DNA of 64,000 nucleotides from Pterobdella sp. o SKG-2022 (taxonomy: Eukaryota; Annelida; Clitellata; Hirudinida; Piscicolidae): positions 8,679,407 through 8,743,406 of the forward strand of contig OZ038324.1 of NCBI GenBank assembly GCA_964035795.1, given 5' to 3'. Below, piece by piece: positions 24,423 through 48,976 of the stretch; within the stretch, counting starts at the first letter, position 1; each line of letters opens with the position of its first letter. The notes below the pieces were generated by a model. The model did no database searches, had not been told where the DNA came from, and saw nothing but the letters and a program-made list of their open reading frames with translations. The position numbers and the translations under genes are program-made.

Positions 24423-24948
24423 TATAATATTATTTCAAATGGTATTATATTATTTCAAATGGTATTATATTATTTCAAATGGTATTATATTATTTCAAAT
24501 GGTATTATATTATTTCAAATGGTATTATATTATTTCAAATGGTATTATATTATTTCAAATGGTATTATATTATTTCAAATGGTATTATATTATTTCAAAT
24601 GGTATTATATTATTTCAAATGGTATTATATTATTTCAAATGGTATTATATTATTTCAAATGGTATTATATTATTTCAAATGGTATTATATTATTTCAAAT
24701 GGTATTATATTATTTCAAATGGTATTATATTATTTCAAATGGTATTATATTATTTCAAATGGTATTATATTATTTCAAATGGTATTATATTATTTCAAAT
24801 GGTATTATATTATTTCAAATGGTATTATATTATTTCAAATGGTATTATATTATTTCAAATGGTATTATATTATTTCAAATGGTATTATATTATTTCAAAT
24901 GGTATTATATTATTTCAAATGGTATTATATTATTTCAAATAGTATTAC
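24423..24948. repeat. 20-bp satellite, about 26 near-identical copies
   Basis: Unit GGTATTATATTATTTCAAAT repeated head to tail with essentially no variation apart from the edges. As 20 is not a multiple of 3, all three + frames stay open and each reads the same circular 20-residue peptide. The long open frames here are therefore artefacts of the period, not genes. Confidence 0.97.
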
Positions 24949-26291
24949 ATACTCACCTAGAGTATCACTAAACCCACATGCTATTGACTAGACAAAAACA
25001 CAAACAATATCAAAACAAATGAGTTTTCACCTGTATTAGCCTATTTATACATTCTTCTCACTAGTGACTCATCATTTCATTCATATGCATATATGCATAA
25101 GCACATGCATGAGTTAACTTGTGTGCATCTATTTATAGAATTTTTTAATAACTGTGCTTTTTTTTAATTTATTTATATGTTTATGTAAGAGAAAGTTAAT
25201 TTATTTTTATATTTATCTAAATTTGTTTTTATGTCTGTATCTGTCTATGTATGTTCACATATCTGTATCCATTTTATTTGTGTTTTGGCTAAAACTATTT
25301 CAGTCTTGGGTCTAAATTTTTTGTTTTTTAATTTTTGCACAATCCTCAAAAATTATTTCGGATTTTTCAAGTTCCACGTTGCTTTGGGAGAGTTAAAACA
25401 TTAGGAGACAGCTTAAATAGCTCTAACGTGATTTAGCCAACTATTAAGCAATCATAAACCTCATTTAAAATTTTAAAAATAAATTTTCAAACAGATCATA
25501 AGCATCTAGAAAAGTGTGTTTAGCTTAAATTATACCCTGTTTAAAAGTGCATTAATGGTTACAAAATTTAAACGTTTCACAAAACTACCCTCATATAGAC
25601 ATCACTTATAAATATATATCTCTGTTACACTTACACAACCACACAAGGCTACACCTCACAACCTCATTACAAGACGAGTCAATAGTGCCCAAATAAAGAC
25701 AATTAATCTTTTGAAATGCGTTAAGTGGCCTCTTGTGAGTTTGTGTCTTCGACGGCTTGTGTTGGCGCATATCACTTTTTGATTTTTATTACAAATTATT
25801 TATACAAGTATTGTTGTATTTATTGTATCTTGATTTATTATTATATTTTTTGAGTTGTTTTTATTGTTTTATTATATTTATAATTTAGTTATTATTTATT
25901 ATTAATAGTTGAAGTATTAGCATGGAAATCCCGATATGAAAACAATGGTTCATATACTCTCAAGAATTCCTTCTATAACCACTTTAGAACTGTTCTTTGA
26001 CGATGATTATTCATATTATTATTGTTATTGATATTAATGAGATTATTCATAATCTTATCATTAAATATAAGACATGAATGGGTAAGCACTGAGCAAGGAA
26101 AAAATGTAAGTGTAATTTTTTGATTTGACACTCACGTCGGAAGAAAACGAGTGTTTTCATATTCCAAATAATGTATTGGAAACAATCAAAATTGTGGCTA
26201 AAAATAAACTTATTATAAAGACTTATTTACAACAAATATAGTACTTTGAAAAGATGGAAGTTCTTAAATAATTAAAAAACATAACATAAAA

Positions 26292-26430
26292 ATGAATATT
26301 CATGAACACTTAATGAATATGTATGAACAGTTAATGAATATGTATAAACAGTTAATGAATATGTATGAACAGTTTACGAATATTTATGAACAGTTAATAA
26401 ATACGTATGAATGGTTAATGAGCAGGTACA
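26292..26430 (+). repeat. 21-bp minisatellite (heptapeptide-coding period)
   Basis: Six to seven imperfect copies of a 21-bp unit (AATGAATATGTATGAACAGTT). The unit keeps a frame open that reads MNMYEQL heptads in a 93-residue frame starting at 26292. It sits in AT-rich DNA without splice, promoter or homology support, so I treat it as a repeat rather than a gene. Confidence 0.6.
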
Positions 26431-26778
26431 AGAACTATTTAGGGTTGTTCGTTATATGTTCTACTTTTTCTGAGATTCTCAACAACTGGCGGGCGGGTAA
26501 GATGCATCTGAAGATGTATATACATATAAATTTAAACATCTCTAAAAATAAGTTCCTCAATTTTAAGTTTTAAGCGTTGAAAAGCTATCATGTATGCGGG
26601 ATGAAGCATATTAGCGGCCCTAATGAGGTTGGGTATAAGCAAACACTATTTAAAATCTCTTATCCTAAATATGTACATCATAATGTAAGTTCGCTCTGCA
26701 AAAGCTTCGTACTTTTAAAAAAATTTTTTTTTTTTCGTATCTATGGTCAATCCAGGTTTTACAAATCTCACTAATAAT

Positions 26779-29700
26779 TTAAAGGTGCAGCACTAACTTG
26801 TGTTTGGATAGGGCTTCTTTAGCATGGCTGATCAAAATCTCTCTCCGATGTCGTTCCTTCTGCTCGTTGTATAACCTCTCCTTGTACCTATCGCACATCA
26901 TCTTCTTTTTCGCTTCCGCCTCTTGGCAGATTTGCTGCTTCAAAACCTGTCCATACTGTTTCCTTTTCCATTTCTCACCCTCCTCCCCCTCGTCCTTCTC
27001 GATCTCTCGTATCAACTTCCTGTTCAAATGTTTTAATGAGATGCAATGCTCATTTAAACTTACAATTATGACTGCAAAAATACTATTGAAGGCACCTGAG
27101 GTCAGACTCGAAGAAAAGGCGGTCTTTGGCTGCTTGCATCGCCATGGCTTCCTTCTTCAAAGCTACCTGCTTAACTCGAGCCTGCCTCAGCTTGATCTCA
27201 TCATCCTTCTTCAAACTAGCCTCCATTCGCTCTCTGTTCCTTTTGTCTCTTTCCAGCTGGTTCATCGCACGCCTGATTCGCCTTTCTTCACCCTCTGATG
27301 CAGTTTTGAGGGCTTCTTCCTGTCTTTTTCGCATCATGTCTGCCACTTTTTGCTGTCCGTCTATCTTCCATTGCACGTTCTTCTTATACATCGTTTCCTT
27401 TTGCTGTCGGCATTCAAATTTTATTATTTTATGGCAAGCATTTGAAATTATTCGAAAATAATAATTCAAAGCGCACATTAGGCACACAACAAATAATTAC
27501 CTCAAGTTCCTTGATGATCTCTTCATTCTTTTTCAGCATCCTTCTCTCCATCTCATCATTCTTTAACTTTTCACAATAATTATATAATAAATCATTTTAT
27601 TCCAAGAAAAAAACATTTGAAAACCAGTTTTCAACAAACCCCCAGTCCTTCCACATCTCAAACCCACCCACTTTGTGAAAGTTTTTATCAAGTAAACAGG
27701 CATCCAATTCCTTCCTATACTCAGAATTACTCTTCCCATTCTCCTTCATTTCCTTCAACTCCCTCTCATTGTTTCTGGCCCAGCATTCTCTCATTTTCTG
27801 CCCTTCTATGTATTTCATTTCTTCTTCTTGTAAAGCTCTCTATGAAAAGTGTTCATTATATTATAAGCTTTTTAAAAGAATATCTGTTTAAATGTAGAAA
27901 GATTTTGCATCAGAATTCATAAAATGCAATTCACTAACCAAATGACCTCCATACAAGATTTGATACTTCTACCCCATAACTTCAAAATCTTTCACTCAAA
28001 TCTAGCAGTTCATCACTCTCTTAACAAATAATAGCTGCCCACATATACTTACACCACCCCTTTCTCTTTTCCCTCCACCAACACCCACCAGCTTCTTCTC
28101 ATTGATTTGGGCCACCAAACCTTGCATCAGCTCCATCTTCTTCCTCGCATGCCACTCTCTCGCCTCACCAGTTTTCTGCTGGTCCAATCTTTTGTATGCG
28201 TTAAGTTTTCATTAGGTTTAGTTTCATTAGGTTTAGTTTCATTAGGTTTGATTAAATTCTATCACTAGTTTTAGTGATAGAATTTTTAAAAAAAAATTTT
28301 ATTATGGATTTTTAAATATTTTAATGTATATGAAGGCCATTGTAAGTGCTCTATTGAACCCAAATATGGGACAACTGAGGATCGAATTATGATATACATA
28401 ACTCAAAAAATTAAACGCTAGATGTTTTATGTTAGTTTAAAAGTGACCAAACTGAGCGGTAAGAGCGTCTAATCTAGCATCTTCTCTCTTCCAAGCCTGC
28501 TCTACCTCCCTCTTTTCTTCGGTTTGTCTCTTCCAATCTTCGGTTGAAACTGTGTTCTTGAGGAGCTAGATGTTGGTTGACTAGTTTTTTATTAGTTATT
28601 TTTTTCATTTTATTGATTTCTTTTTAATTTTTGATGAGTTGTTGTGTAAATCTAGCGGTGCTTTTGCCCAAATGAATAAATAAATTATTTTATTTCGTTA
28701 AAATTATTCTATCAAACATTTTTTGACTTTCTATGAGAAATTAAAAATAATTTTTATTAGTTTTTTCATAAGTTTTAAAATATTTCACAGACAAACCGTT
28801 CTCATGACTTTGATCTCGTCCTCCCGTTCCAGTTTGTCTAGACAATAATTCTCCTAAAATGGTTTTGAAACCTTTTATTATTCAAAGTAACGACTAAGTT
28901 AATTAATTATATATCAAAATATGACTTTCAATTGTTTAAAAATTAAATAATTTAATTATATCGAAAAGCTTTGCTAATAAAATAGTCATACATCTCTAAT
29001 TTTGAGCGTTTTCAATAAGTTGCTTATAATCGACAACATAACCATCCTAGATTTCCTTATTACAGTCTCCAAAATATCGTAATTCTTAAAAATATAAGCA
29101 GTTACTTTCAAAAGATTGGCTCTGTGCTGATCCTCACACACCAGGTCATTGGCATTTTCTTCACACTCCTTCTCTTTCTGCACTTTCTGCCACATTTTCC
29201 GACAATTCTCCATCTCTTCCTACATCGATTTTTTTCTTTTTTAATATATAATAATATTGATTATTATTTCTGCTTTTCGTAGATGTACTTTAATCAAAAA
29301 AAAGGTAGCCTACAATTTTTGTTAACTTTTCTTCAAGACATTCTTTGAATTTTTCTACATCATCTTTCTCGCATGAGTCCGCCTTTTGTTTTTCAAGCCT
29401 GTTGACGTCAGTTTTCGTCAACAACAAGGGCCCGTGACCCCTTTCTGGATTTGCATACGCCCTGCAATGCAGATGAACCATACTAAGCTTTTATTTCAAA
29501 TATGTTGGAGTCGATTTAATGTTTTACGTAAAAATGCATTCTTTTCGTTAGTTAATAATTGGAAACAGGCATAGGTAAAGGTGTTTCCACTTCAAGAACT
29601 GTCAAAATGCATCACATGAACCTCCTCTCGTTTTGCGGCTTGACCCTATAGATGTAGGGCTTCGACAGGTTTTCAATATTTTCTTCCAACCGCTGAGAGT

Positions 29701-29791
29701 TATTTTTAGTAAAGTTTGTTGGTGAGATGTTCACCGCCCTATCAAAGTTGCCGAACGAATCTCTTTTTGGTTTTCTTCTGTTGCTCTTCAT
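26779..29791 (-). CDS. CFAP45: CFAP45-like axonemal coiled-coil protein
   Basis: Known CFAP45 is an inner protein of ciliary doublet microtubules. This gene has about ten minus-strand exons: 29791-29622, 29461-29304, near 29.22, 28.86, 28.57, 28.19, 27.84 and 27.57 kb, then about 27409-27096 and 27022-26779. The product is almost wholly charged alpha-helix (TPH-like coiled coil). Best matches to remembered CFAP45 are near the C-terminus: RQARVKQVALKKEAMAMQA against its SRLEQVAFKEHALAVQV region, followed by LIREIEKDEGEEGEKW. In the middle, EWHARKKMELMQGLVAQI corresponds to RGRRQIVEQMEKNQ. A strong 3' splice site (CTTCTTGTCTCAG) lies 1 nt before the ATG, and the HAUS4 stop codon is only 136 bp upstream on the same strand. 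Middle exon borders are approximate. Other TPH family members (MNS1, CFAP53, CFAP210) fit less well. Confidence 0.68.
28205..28250. repeat. 17-bp tandem repeat, 3 copies
   Basis: TTTCATTAGGTTTAGTT repeated in a CFAP45 intron. Confidence 0.8.
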
Positions 29792-29927
29792 CCTGAGACA
29801 AGAAGTTGATTTTATGCAAAACTTTCGGTAACAAAACTTATAAAACTAACGTTTTATAAACGAAAAACGTCATAAAAAAGCGCTGAACGGATCTACAATA
29901 GATTTATTTTAAAATCCAATAATATAG
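29792..29927 (-). promoter_or_regulatory. Intercistronic junction: poly(A) signal plus 3' splice site
   Basis: Only 136 bp separate the HAUS4 stop (29928-29930) from the CFAP45-like ATG (29791-29789). Read on the minus strand, AATAAA occurs at 29908-29903, about 20 nt after the stop. A polypyrimidine-AG acceptor lies immediately before the downstream ATG. This is the arrangement of a trans-spliced operon junction in animals that use spliced leaders. A cis-spliced 5'UTR intron is the alternative. Confidence 0.5.
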
Positions 29928-32713
29928 TTATTTCATTTCATTTAAAGCCCATTTTTTGTTTTCAATTTCATCTTTCAATTTGGCATATTTTTCAACCAGT
30001 TCATTGAACTCAGCTCCCAGACTTTCGTAGGATTTCAACATAGAAGAACACGACTCAGCCTCGCCCTTGCAAACTTCAATCTTTTTATTTATCTCTTTTC
30101 TGTCGGTTTGGTCGACATTTTTATAAGACAAAAAATCGAAGTAGATAAAATTTTATGATTTAAACCAGCGCAATATTAAGCCATGAAAAATATTAGATAA
30201 ACTAACAGTTCAAAATTTTTTGAATTTTCAAAGAATCATAATTAAAACCCAAGTTTTGCGTGAAACCTCTTTATGGAGATTCTTCGAGAGGAAGTCAACA
30301 AAAATTAACATCGCGTATTTATATTTTTTCTTCTCCATTAATACCGTTCTAAACATCCATCCAACCAATGATATTGTGGAAAGCAAGATAAATTGATGAT
30401 GATAATAAACTTATCAAATCAACTACAAAGCTATACTCAATGATGATGTGTTAGGGGCACAAACTTGATGGCATGGAGGATCTTGAGAGCATCTTTGTGG
30501 TAGGTTTCATCCGTAAGATGCAGTTTGGTGCTCCTACGCCATTCGTGAGTCGTTTGATTACCATTATATTATGTAAAATAAAAAGATATGAGAGTTAAAA
30601 AAGATTATGGAAAACATATAAATCAAAAAGGAGCATGAAAGTTGAGGGTGTTTATGAACACAAATAATTTTTATTGAGTTGAAAAGCTTTTCGTTAACAA
30701 AGTAACATTTCAAGTATAATTCATGAACATTTTTATTATATTGTTGCTTGTGGGAAATCAACATGAGAATTAAAAATAACCATGAAAGTTCAAATGAATT
30801 TTAAAAATAAAAATATTAATATTTAAAAAAAAAAACTAGACCAACTGAACTTTGAGGGTCAAGGCTTCAAGATGGTTACTCATGTAGTTGACATCAATGG
30901 AAAGGTCATGTGGAAGATGACCCAATAAATGTTTTTCCATGATCTCTGTGATGAGCTGTGATGCTGAGATCAAAGCCTAGTGGTTGGGTTGGTTATGTGG
31001 TTGAATAAGATTAAGTTTTAAATTTGGTATGTAAACTACTTAGACTTTTCAAAGTGTTATAGATAGAGAAGGCTTCAAGATTTAAAATCCAGTTCAATCC
31101 TAATCAATATAATGATATATGAGTGATCACTTGAAGATGTGAGATTTTCTTACAAAATGCTTAAGGTATTCAGTTAGATATTTTGTGCTTGTTTCGCATA
31201 CTACTGTTTCAGACTACCCTATTTATCTAATTAGATTATACTGCTGTACATGTTTCAGGGGTTGACAGCATCAGCCTAAATGAATGATATTATAATAATA
31301 TCATTCATTAAAAAAGCTTTTATTTGGGATAAATTAATATAGACTGCTAGTCCGAGCAAGTCCTACTTTAAATTATCCAATTGAAGATCCTACACAGGCA
31401 GTTTGCCTTGCTGTTGTCAACAAAAAAGATCATATGCCAAACCAAATGACAAAGATTCCTGGATATTAGTTTGTTGATACCTGCCACTAAAATCTACTGT
31501 TATTTAGGTTATAACAGGAAAACAGTCTCGATTTGGAAATGCTGTCTGGTGCAGTTTAGAGTCATGCCCAAAACCATTCTACATTAATAGCAACCCTGAC
31601 AATTTATAATAACTCAGTTACCAAACCTGATTGGTGTTTTTCTTGGCTTCTTTGTTACTGAGTTGTTTGTGGTTGAGAACTTGTTCTAATTCTTGGATCT
31701 CCTTCATTTCTGCCTCTAGCATGTGTGGTAAGGTTTCTGCTGTCACTGTTGTATCTGTGAATAACAATAAAAAAATGATAATTTTAATAAGAACCTATGA
31801 TATCAATAAAGAAAAAATTTTTATCATTTAAACAAAAAAAATTTGGCTTTTATTGTGTATAATTTTTTTAAAATTATGAATACTTCAACAAAACTATATT
31901 CAGTGACAAAACTTTGAAACAGCTAAAAACTTCAATACAATATCCATAATACAACTCTTATTATGAATAAAAAATGCATTGATATCATTTCAATGATTTG
32001 GTTACCTTCATCCTCACTGAGCTCCTTATATGAGTTCAACAAGTCATCCACTACATCAGTTATGCTCTTTTCAACTTTGTCTTCAATGAACTTTTTCATG
32101 AAATTCAGCTACAAAGGATAGTTAATGAGTTTTAATTGTTGATTAATAAGCTCTGGTGCAAAGCACAATGAGTGTGATGAATTTTAATGTGTTACTTTTA
32201 TTTGTTTTTGGTTTTCTTTAGGTGGAGAAAAGTTTTCAAAGTTGAGTCCATCTTTAGCATATGAATCAACTAGTTTGAGGTCCAAAAATATATTTTTTAA
32301 ATCCGTCTGCAATTGTATGAATATTTATTAATTTGGAAATTTTCTCATGACAGTTCGTCTGGAAAAACGTGAACAATTATTTATTTTAATTTAAATATTT
32401 TAGAGTAATAGTTTGTATGACTTCTTCTTTTGAGAATTCAGTTTCTTCTTCCATGACAAACGAAGCTATCTGATCATATAAAATCTTTTTTTTGAAATAT
32501 TTTGTTCGCTTTATATTTAATTCTTTTTCACACTGTATGAAATATAATTGAAAGTTTAATACACAAATAGAATAAAATTATTACGTATACCGTCTTTAAT
32601 TCAATATCTTTTTCAATTGAAATGCCATTTTCATTTATACGAGTTTTCAAAAAAGTCAGAAATTTTGCAAATTCTGGATTTTTTTCGAGTCCATTTTCTC
32701 CAATGCCGAACAT
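29928..32713 (-). CDS. HAUS4: HAUS augmin-like complex subunit 4
   Basis: Augmin recruits gamma-tubulin to spindle microtubules for branching nucleation. About eight minus-strand exons: 32713-32591, about 32533-32420, 32308-32200, 32110-31998, 31757-31630, 30970-30849, 30535-30470, and a last exon ending at the TAA in 29928-29930. The N-terminus (LEKNPEFAKFLTFLKTRI) matches the remembered vertebrate HAUS4 start (LLQNPYFSKLLLNLSQHV). The C-terminus matches almost residue by residue: CSSMLKSYESLGAEFNELV, then EKYAKLKDEIENKKWAL, against LNSYEVLGEEFDRLVKEY and ENKRWALQEF. Intermediate exons keep the same order (RTKYFKKKILYDQI, LNFMKKFIEDKVEKSI, LPHMLEAEMKEIQELEQV, NYMSNHLEALTLK). ATG 32713 is preceded by a TTTTGTATACAG acceptor-like sequence. 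The start of the last exon (about 30103) is not certain. Confidence 0.85.
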
Positions 32714-34611
32714 AACTGTATACAAAATAAAGTTAAATTCCCCGCTTATAAACTAAAAGTAATGGTATACTTTTTTAAATAAAAAATAAATTTTACTAAT
32801 CATTGATTTTTTTTTATTTATTTATAGGGAAATTAATTTTTATTTGAAAATATTTTTTATTATATTTATAATACGTTTTTTTTCGATTGAAAAAGTCTTC
32901 AACTTTTTATAAAATCTTATAGAGAAAAAAATTTCAATTATGATTAAACATCAATTTTCAAAATTTCAAGCAATTTCGATTTAATTATAAATCTTTAAAA
33001 GATCACTTTTAGTGCCATTTACGGACAAATTACATTAATCTTTAATTAATCAACAAATCAAAAGATAAAAGAAAAAACTCATGGTTTCGTAAATACATTA
33101 ATATATAATTGTTATTACAGATCAAAAACATGAGCATTCATGAAATAAAAATTTAACGGTATAAATTGGGTTAGAAATATTGTACACAAGAGCGATAATA
33201 AAAAGTGACAATATATACTTATCTAAACTGTGATAACTGTGGACCATAAATACATGTAGAACCCATTTAAAAACACATTATATTGAACTTCGTTATGCTC
33301 GTTACTTAATTCCGTTATGTTCGACTCAAAACTTGAAAGTTTCTTTCAACGGGTCTTAGATATATTCCACAACAAAAAAAAATAAATACATCATGAAGTC
33401 TTCTGAAGCTCTAATGGTAAATATTATAATATAATTAAATATATAATATAATTTTATAAAAATATATTACTTTTAGATGACATAAAAGAGAATCTTATTA
33501 GAATAAAAATTTCTATTATGGTTTTAATGCACTAATTTTTCTAATCATACTTCATTAAGATACAAGTTTACAAGCTATTTTTCAATCAATTATTGAAACT
33601 CAAAATATTTATTCCATTCTTGTCATTTTAATAAGATTATTAAAAACGAAAAATAAAAAAAGCACGCAAAACATGTTCAAAAATCTGCAATTTTTATATA
33701 TCAGAAATATTTCAATAACATTTGACTTAATTTCAACTGGTAAGATGCTCTGCCCCAGATACAGAAAAGCAGGCTATAAAAAAAGCTTTAATTGATTGAT
33801 ACTAAAAATATCCCAAGGTTCATCTGTATGAGATGTTGTTGTCTCACAACATAGAACAACTAGACTCAAACCTGTCGTCTGCCCTGCACTCTTGTTTATA
33901 CTACTCTGTAAGTTTTTTGGTCACTATGAGTTTATTCTCTTTATTGCAATTATTTTTTTACTTTTATGGCTATTTTAGTTACTATAGTTATATAATTATG
34001 CATGTATTCTTCAATATTGATTTTAATATTATTTTCAATAAAAACATTCAATTATATTTATTATTCAGTAATTTATAGAAAATGTATTACTTATATAAAT
34101 AAAAAAACTACGTTTCAAATGCTCAATTCAAATCTACCAAGCATTTCATGAAGAGAACTCACATTATCATGTCCAGTTTCATGCACTCACTAATATAGTT
34201 CACCTTACTAAAAGCTTCATACATTCAAAATAAAAGTTTCAAATAGTCTTTTTACATCTGTTATAATCTTATCATGCTGTCGACTTTCCATGAATTTCGA
34301 GCACCACAAATGATAAGAATTTATGTTGCTGTTAATTGAAACACACTGCAAAATTAAGTTCACTTTTAATCTAATTCTGAAATGTAAATTTTTAATTTGT
34401 CCATTTGTAGTTTCGGCACGAAGTTTAGTGTTTGCATAATCGTTATTATTTTTATTATTTTTGTTACAACACAATAAAGAATTTGGCGGTAGTGACATAT
34501 ACAGACTTTCTAGACCACGTTTTTATTATAATTAATATTATACTATCGAAATTATTGCTTATAAAATTATATAAATAGTTGCTATTTTTATTTTTGTTTT
34601 TATCAAACAAG
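32714..34611. other. Divergent intergenic region (HAUS4 / PDE2)
   Basis: AT-rich, no supported exon. It lies between the HAUS4 start (minus) and the first recognised PDE2-like exon (plus), so both promoters, and possibly undetected 5' PDE exons, should be here. A segment at 33755-33805 (CAGGCTATAAAAAAAGC) resembles 15680-15715, suggesting a dispersed repeat. Confidence 0.5.
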
Positions 34612-46871
<12,260 letters not shown>

Positions 46872-48976
46872 TATTTTATGGCGTTTTCTATTCGATATTT
46901 TTATGATGTTTACATTTCTCAACTTTTTTTGTTAATTATTTTTTATCAATTTGTTGTTAGCGTGGATTTCCGTAACCTGAGTTGAAAGATGATGAGTTAG
47001 GACAGTTAATGTACATAAGACCATTCACGGCCTCTTCTCTTGTTTCCGTTCATTATCAATTTTCCATTATTTATGTTACTTTTATTATTTTATGTTTTAA
47101 GTATTATTTTGATTATTATTATTGTTGTTTTTGTTTTATTATATATTAATCTGCTAGACATTTTCATTTTTTCGTTTATGATTGTTATTTTTTCAATTCT
47201 TTTTTTTAATTATATTATTTTTATTATTCTTGTTTTTGACTTAATCTCCCCACCCATACACCCACCTTATCGTTTGTATCGAAGTTTTACATAAAAAACA
47301 ACGAATTTTTAGTGGTGTATAGTTGTTCTATGGATCCTCGCTACTTTATCGCTCATAGGTGAGCGAGGTTATGTAGGGATGTGTCAATAACACTTTTTTT
47401 CCATAATTTCCCGTTAAAGCGAAGATTCAAAATCATCTATAATCAAATGTTATATTTTCTCAAATATTCTTGTTTTTGTTAACAAAGATGATTACCAAAC
47501 AACGAAATTGCTTCATTTTTTTAAAACTTCTTTATTATTTTTACTTTATTTATTAATTTTATTATTCTTTTTTTTATTTATTATTTTTTACTTATTCATG
47601 TGGGTTTGTTATCATATCAGTTAATAAATCCAAGTGATTCGGTAAAATTCCCATTTATAGTACAACTTGATATGATTTTAGTTTATTATTTATATACATA
47701 TAACCATTTCATCTATTATCCATCATTCGTATCAACTCAAGAGGGTAATCACTCAATCTTCCCAAAGTTCAAATTCCTATTAAGGGTGGTTTTGTGTTTG
47801 TTTTAAGTTTTCTGCAGGCTTTCACTTGATTGGTCGATTTGGCGCGGCATCATTTATACTGAGGTGTTGAATTGATATATCCATAGTAAAGTATTGATGG
47901 TGTTCAAGCCACGTTGCGCTGCGAAAAAACTGAGGTGCGTAAATTTAATTCATTACTAAAATTGAATCGAATTTTCGACAGGGGAATTAATTCATGAACA
48001 TTTTTTAGCATTAATCATTGAGGCATCGGTAATAAAAAATTATTGTTAGCCCATGGTTGGTTACCACTATGGAAGGTATCCTACTTTTCTGTATACTGAG
48101 TGCAGTGTAGTGATAATTATGTATTCAGATTATTTTTATATATTGTGTTAATTTTTCATCATCATCATTATTTATCGTGATTGTTTTTGTTTTTTTGCCT
48201 TCATTTTATTATTCTTGTTACTTAACATATTTTCTCTTTTTGTTAATTTTATTTCCATTTTTATGACTAGTTATTTTTAATAATAACTTCATTCCTATTA
48301 CTGTTATTTTTCATTGTTATTATTTTTATTCTCATTGTTATTATTCTTGTTATTATTTTCGTGAACGGTTGACTACACGGCCTTGGATCAAGCTGCAACT
48401 TGAACGTTGACGCTTTCAACGCAAACCTTTGCCAAACCCCCGAGTCGCATATATTTTTGAAATTTCGTTGTAATTGTTCAATAGGTATTTGTAAGATTTA
48501 GATTATCGATCAGTTGTGTGTCTTTATCGCAGTTCGTATGATTTGTTTGCAAATATTTTTCGAGCATAATATCATGTATTTATTCTCAATTGTTTATTTT
48601 GGTAGTTTTGAAACTAACAAATACTAATCGACTTCATTTTCGAAAGGGATTGTGATCGAACCATTGTTTAACTATTAAAATTTCCGAAATTTTTTATTTT
48701 CTCATAGTATCGTTTCAAAACTGAAATAATTCCTGGATTCTGTTCGAAATCTCGAATGGGTTTTTACATATATTTTATTGAATAAAATGTTGAAATAGTT
48801 TTAAATTGAAGGTATTCATGTTTTATCATTTTTTCAACTATCATATTAAAAGTTTTTTTTGGTCAGGTCAAAAAAAAAGTGAATTCAAGTCAGAATTAAA
48901 TTTTCACGTCTCGTGTTTTTATATATTTTATATATCATACTTTTAAGAAAAATCTAGTTTTAATCATAACATTAAT
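46872..48976. other. Intergenic region (PDE2 to NLE1), no gene seen
   Basis: T-rich, with many TTATT words on the + strand. I find no exon-like stretch with both open frame and splice support. A small inverted repeat (CCTCGCT ... AGCGAGG) lies at 47336-47369. An acceptor-like AAATCTAG ends at 48957, 20 nt before the NLE1 ATG. The NLE1 promoter should be within this region. Confidence 0.5.

Larger units (their letters stand above)
23889..26778. other. Intergenic region with satellite DNA
   Basis: Lies between the calpain start codon (23888, minus) and the CFAP45 stop (26779, minus), so it should include the calpain promoter. No supported exon. It holds the 20-bp satellite at 24.4-24.95 kb, the 21-bp repeat at 26.29 kb and, near 26.68-26.71 kb, a diverged reverse copy of the AAGCTT foldback core. 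Confidence 0.6.

Noticed and set aside
24336..24991. Three long overlapping + frames of 170-211 codons
   Set aside because: They are the same 20-bp satellite read in three frames; no gene signal outside the array.
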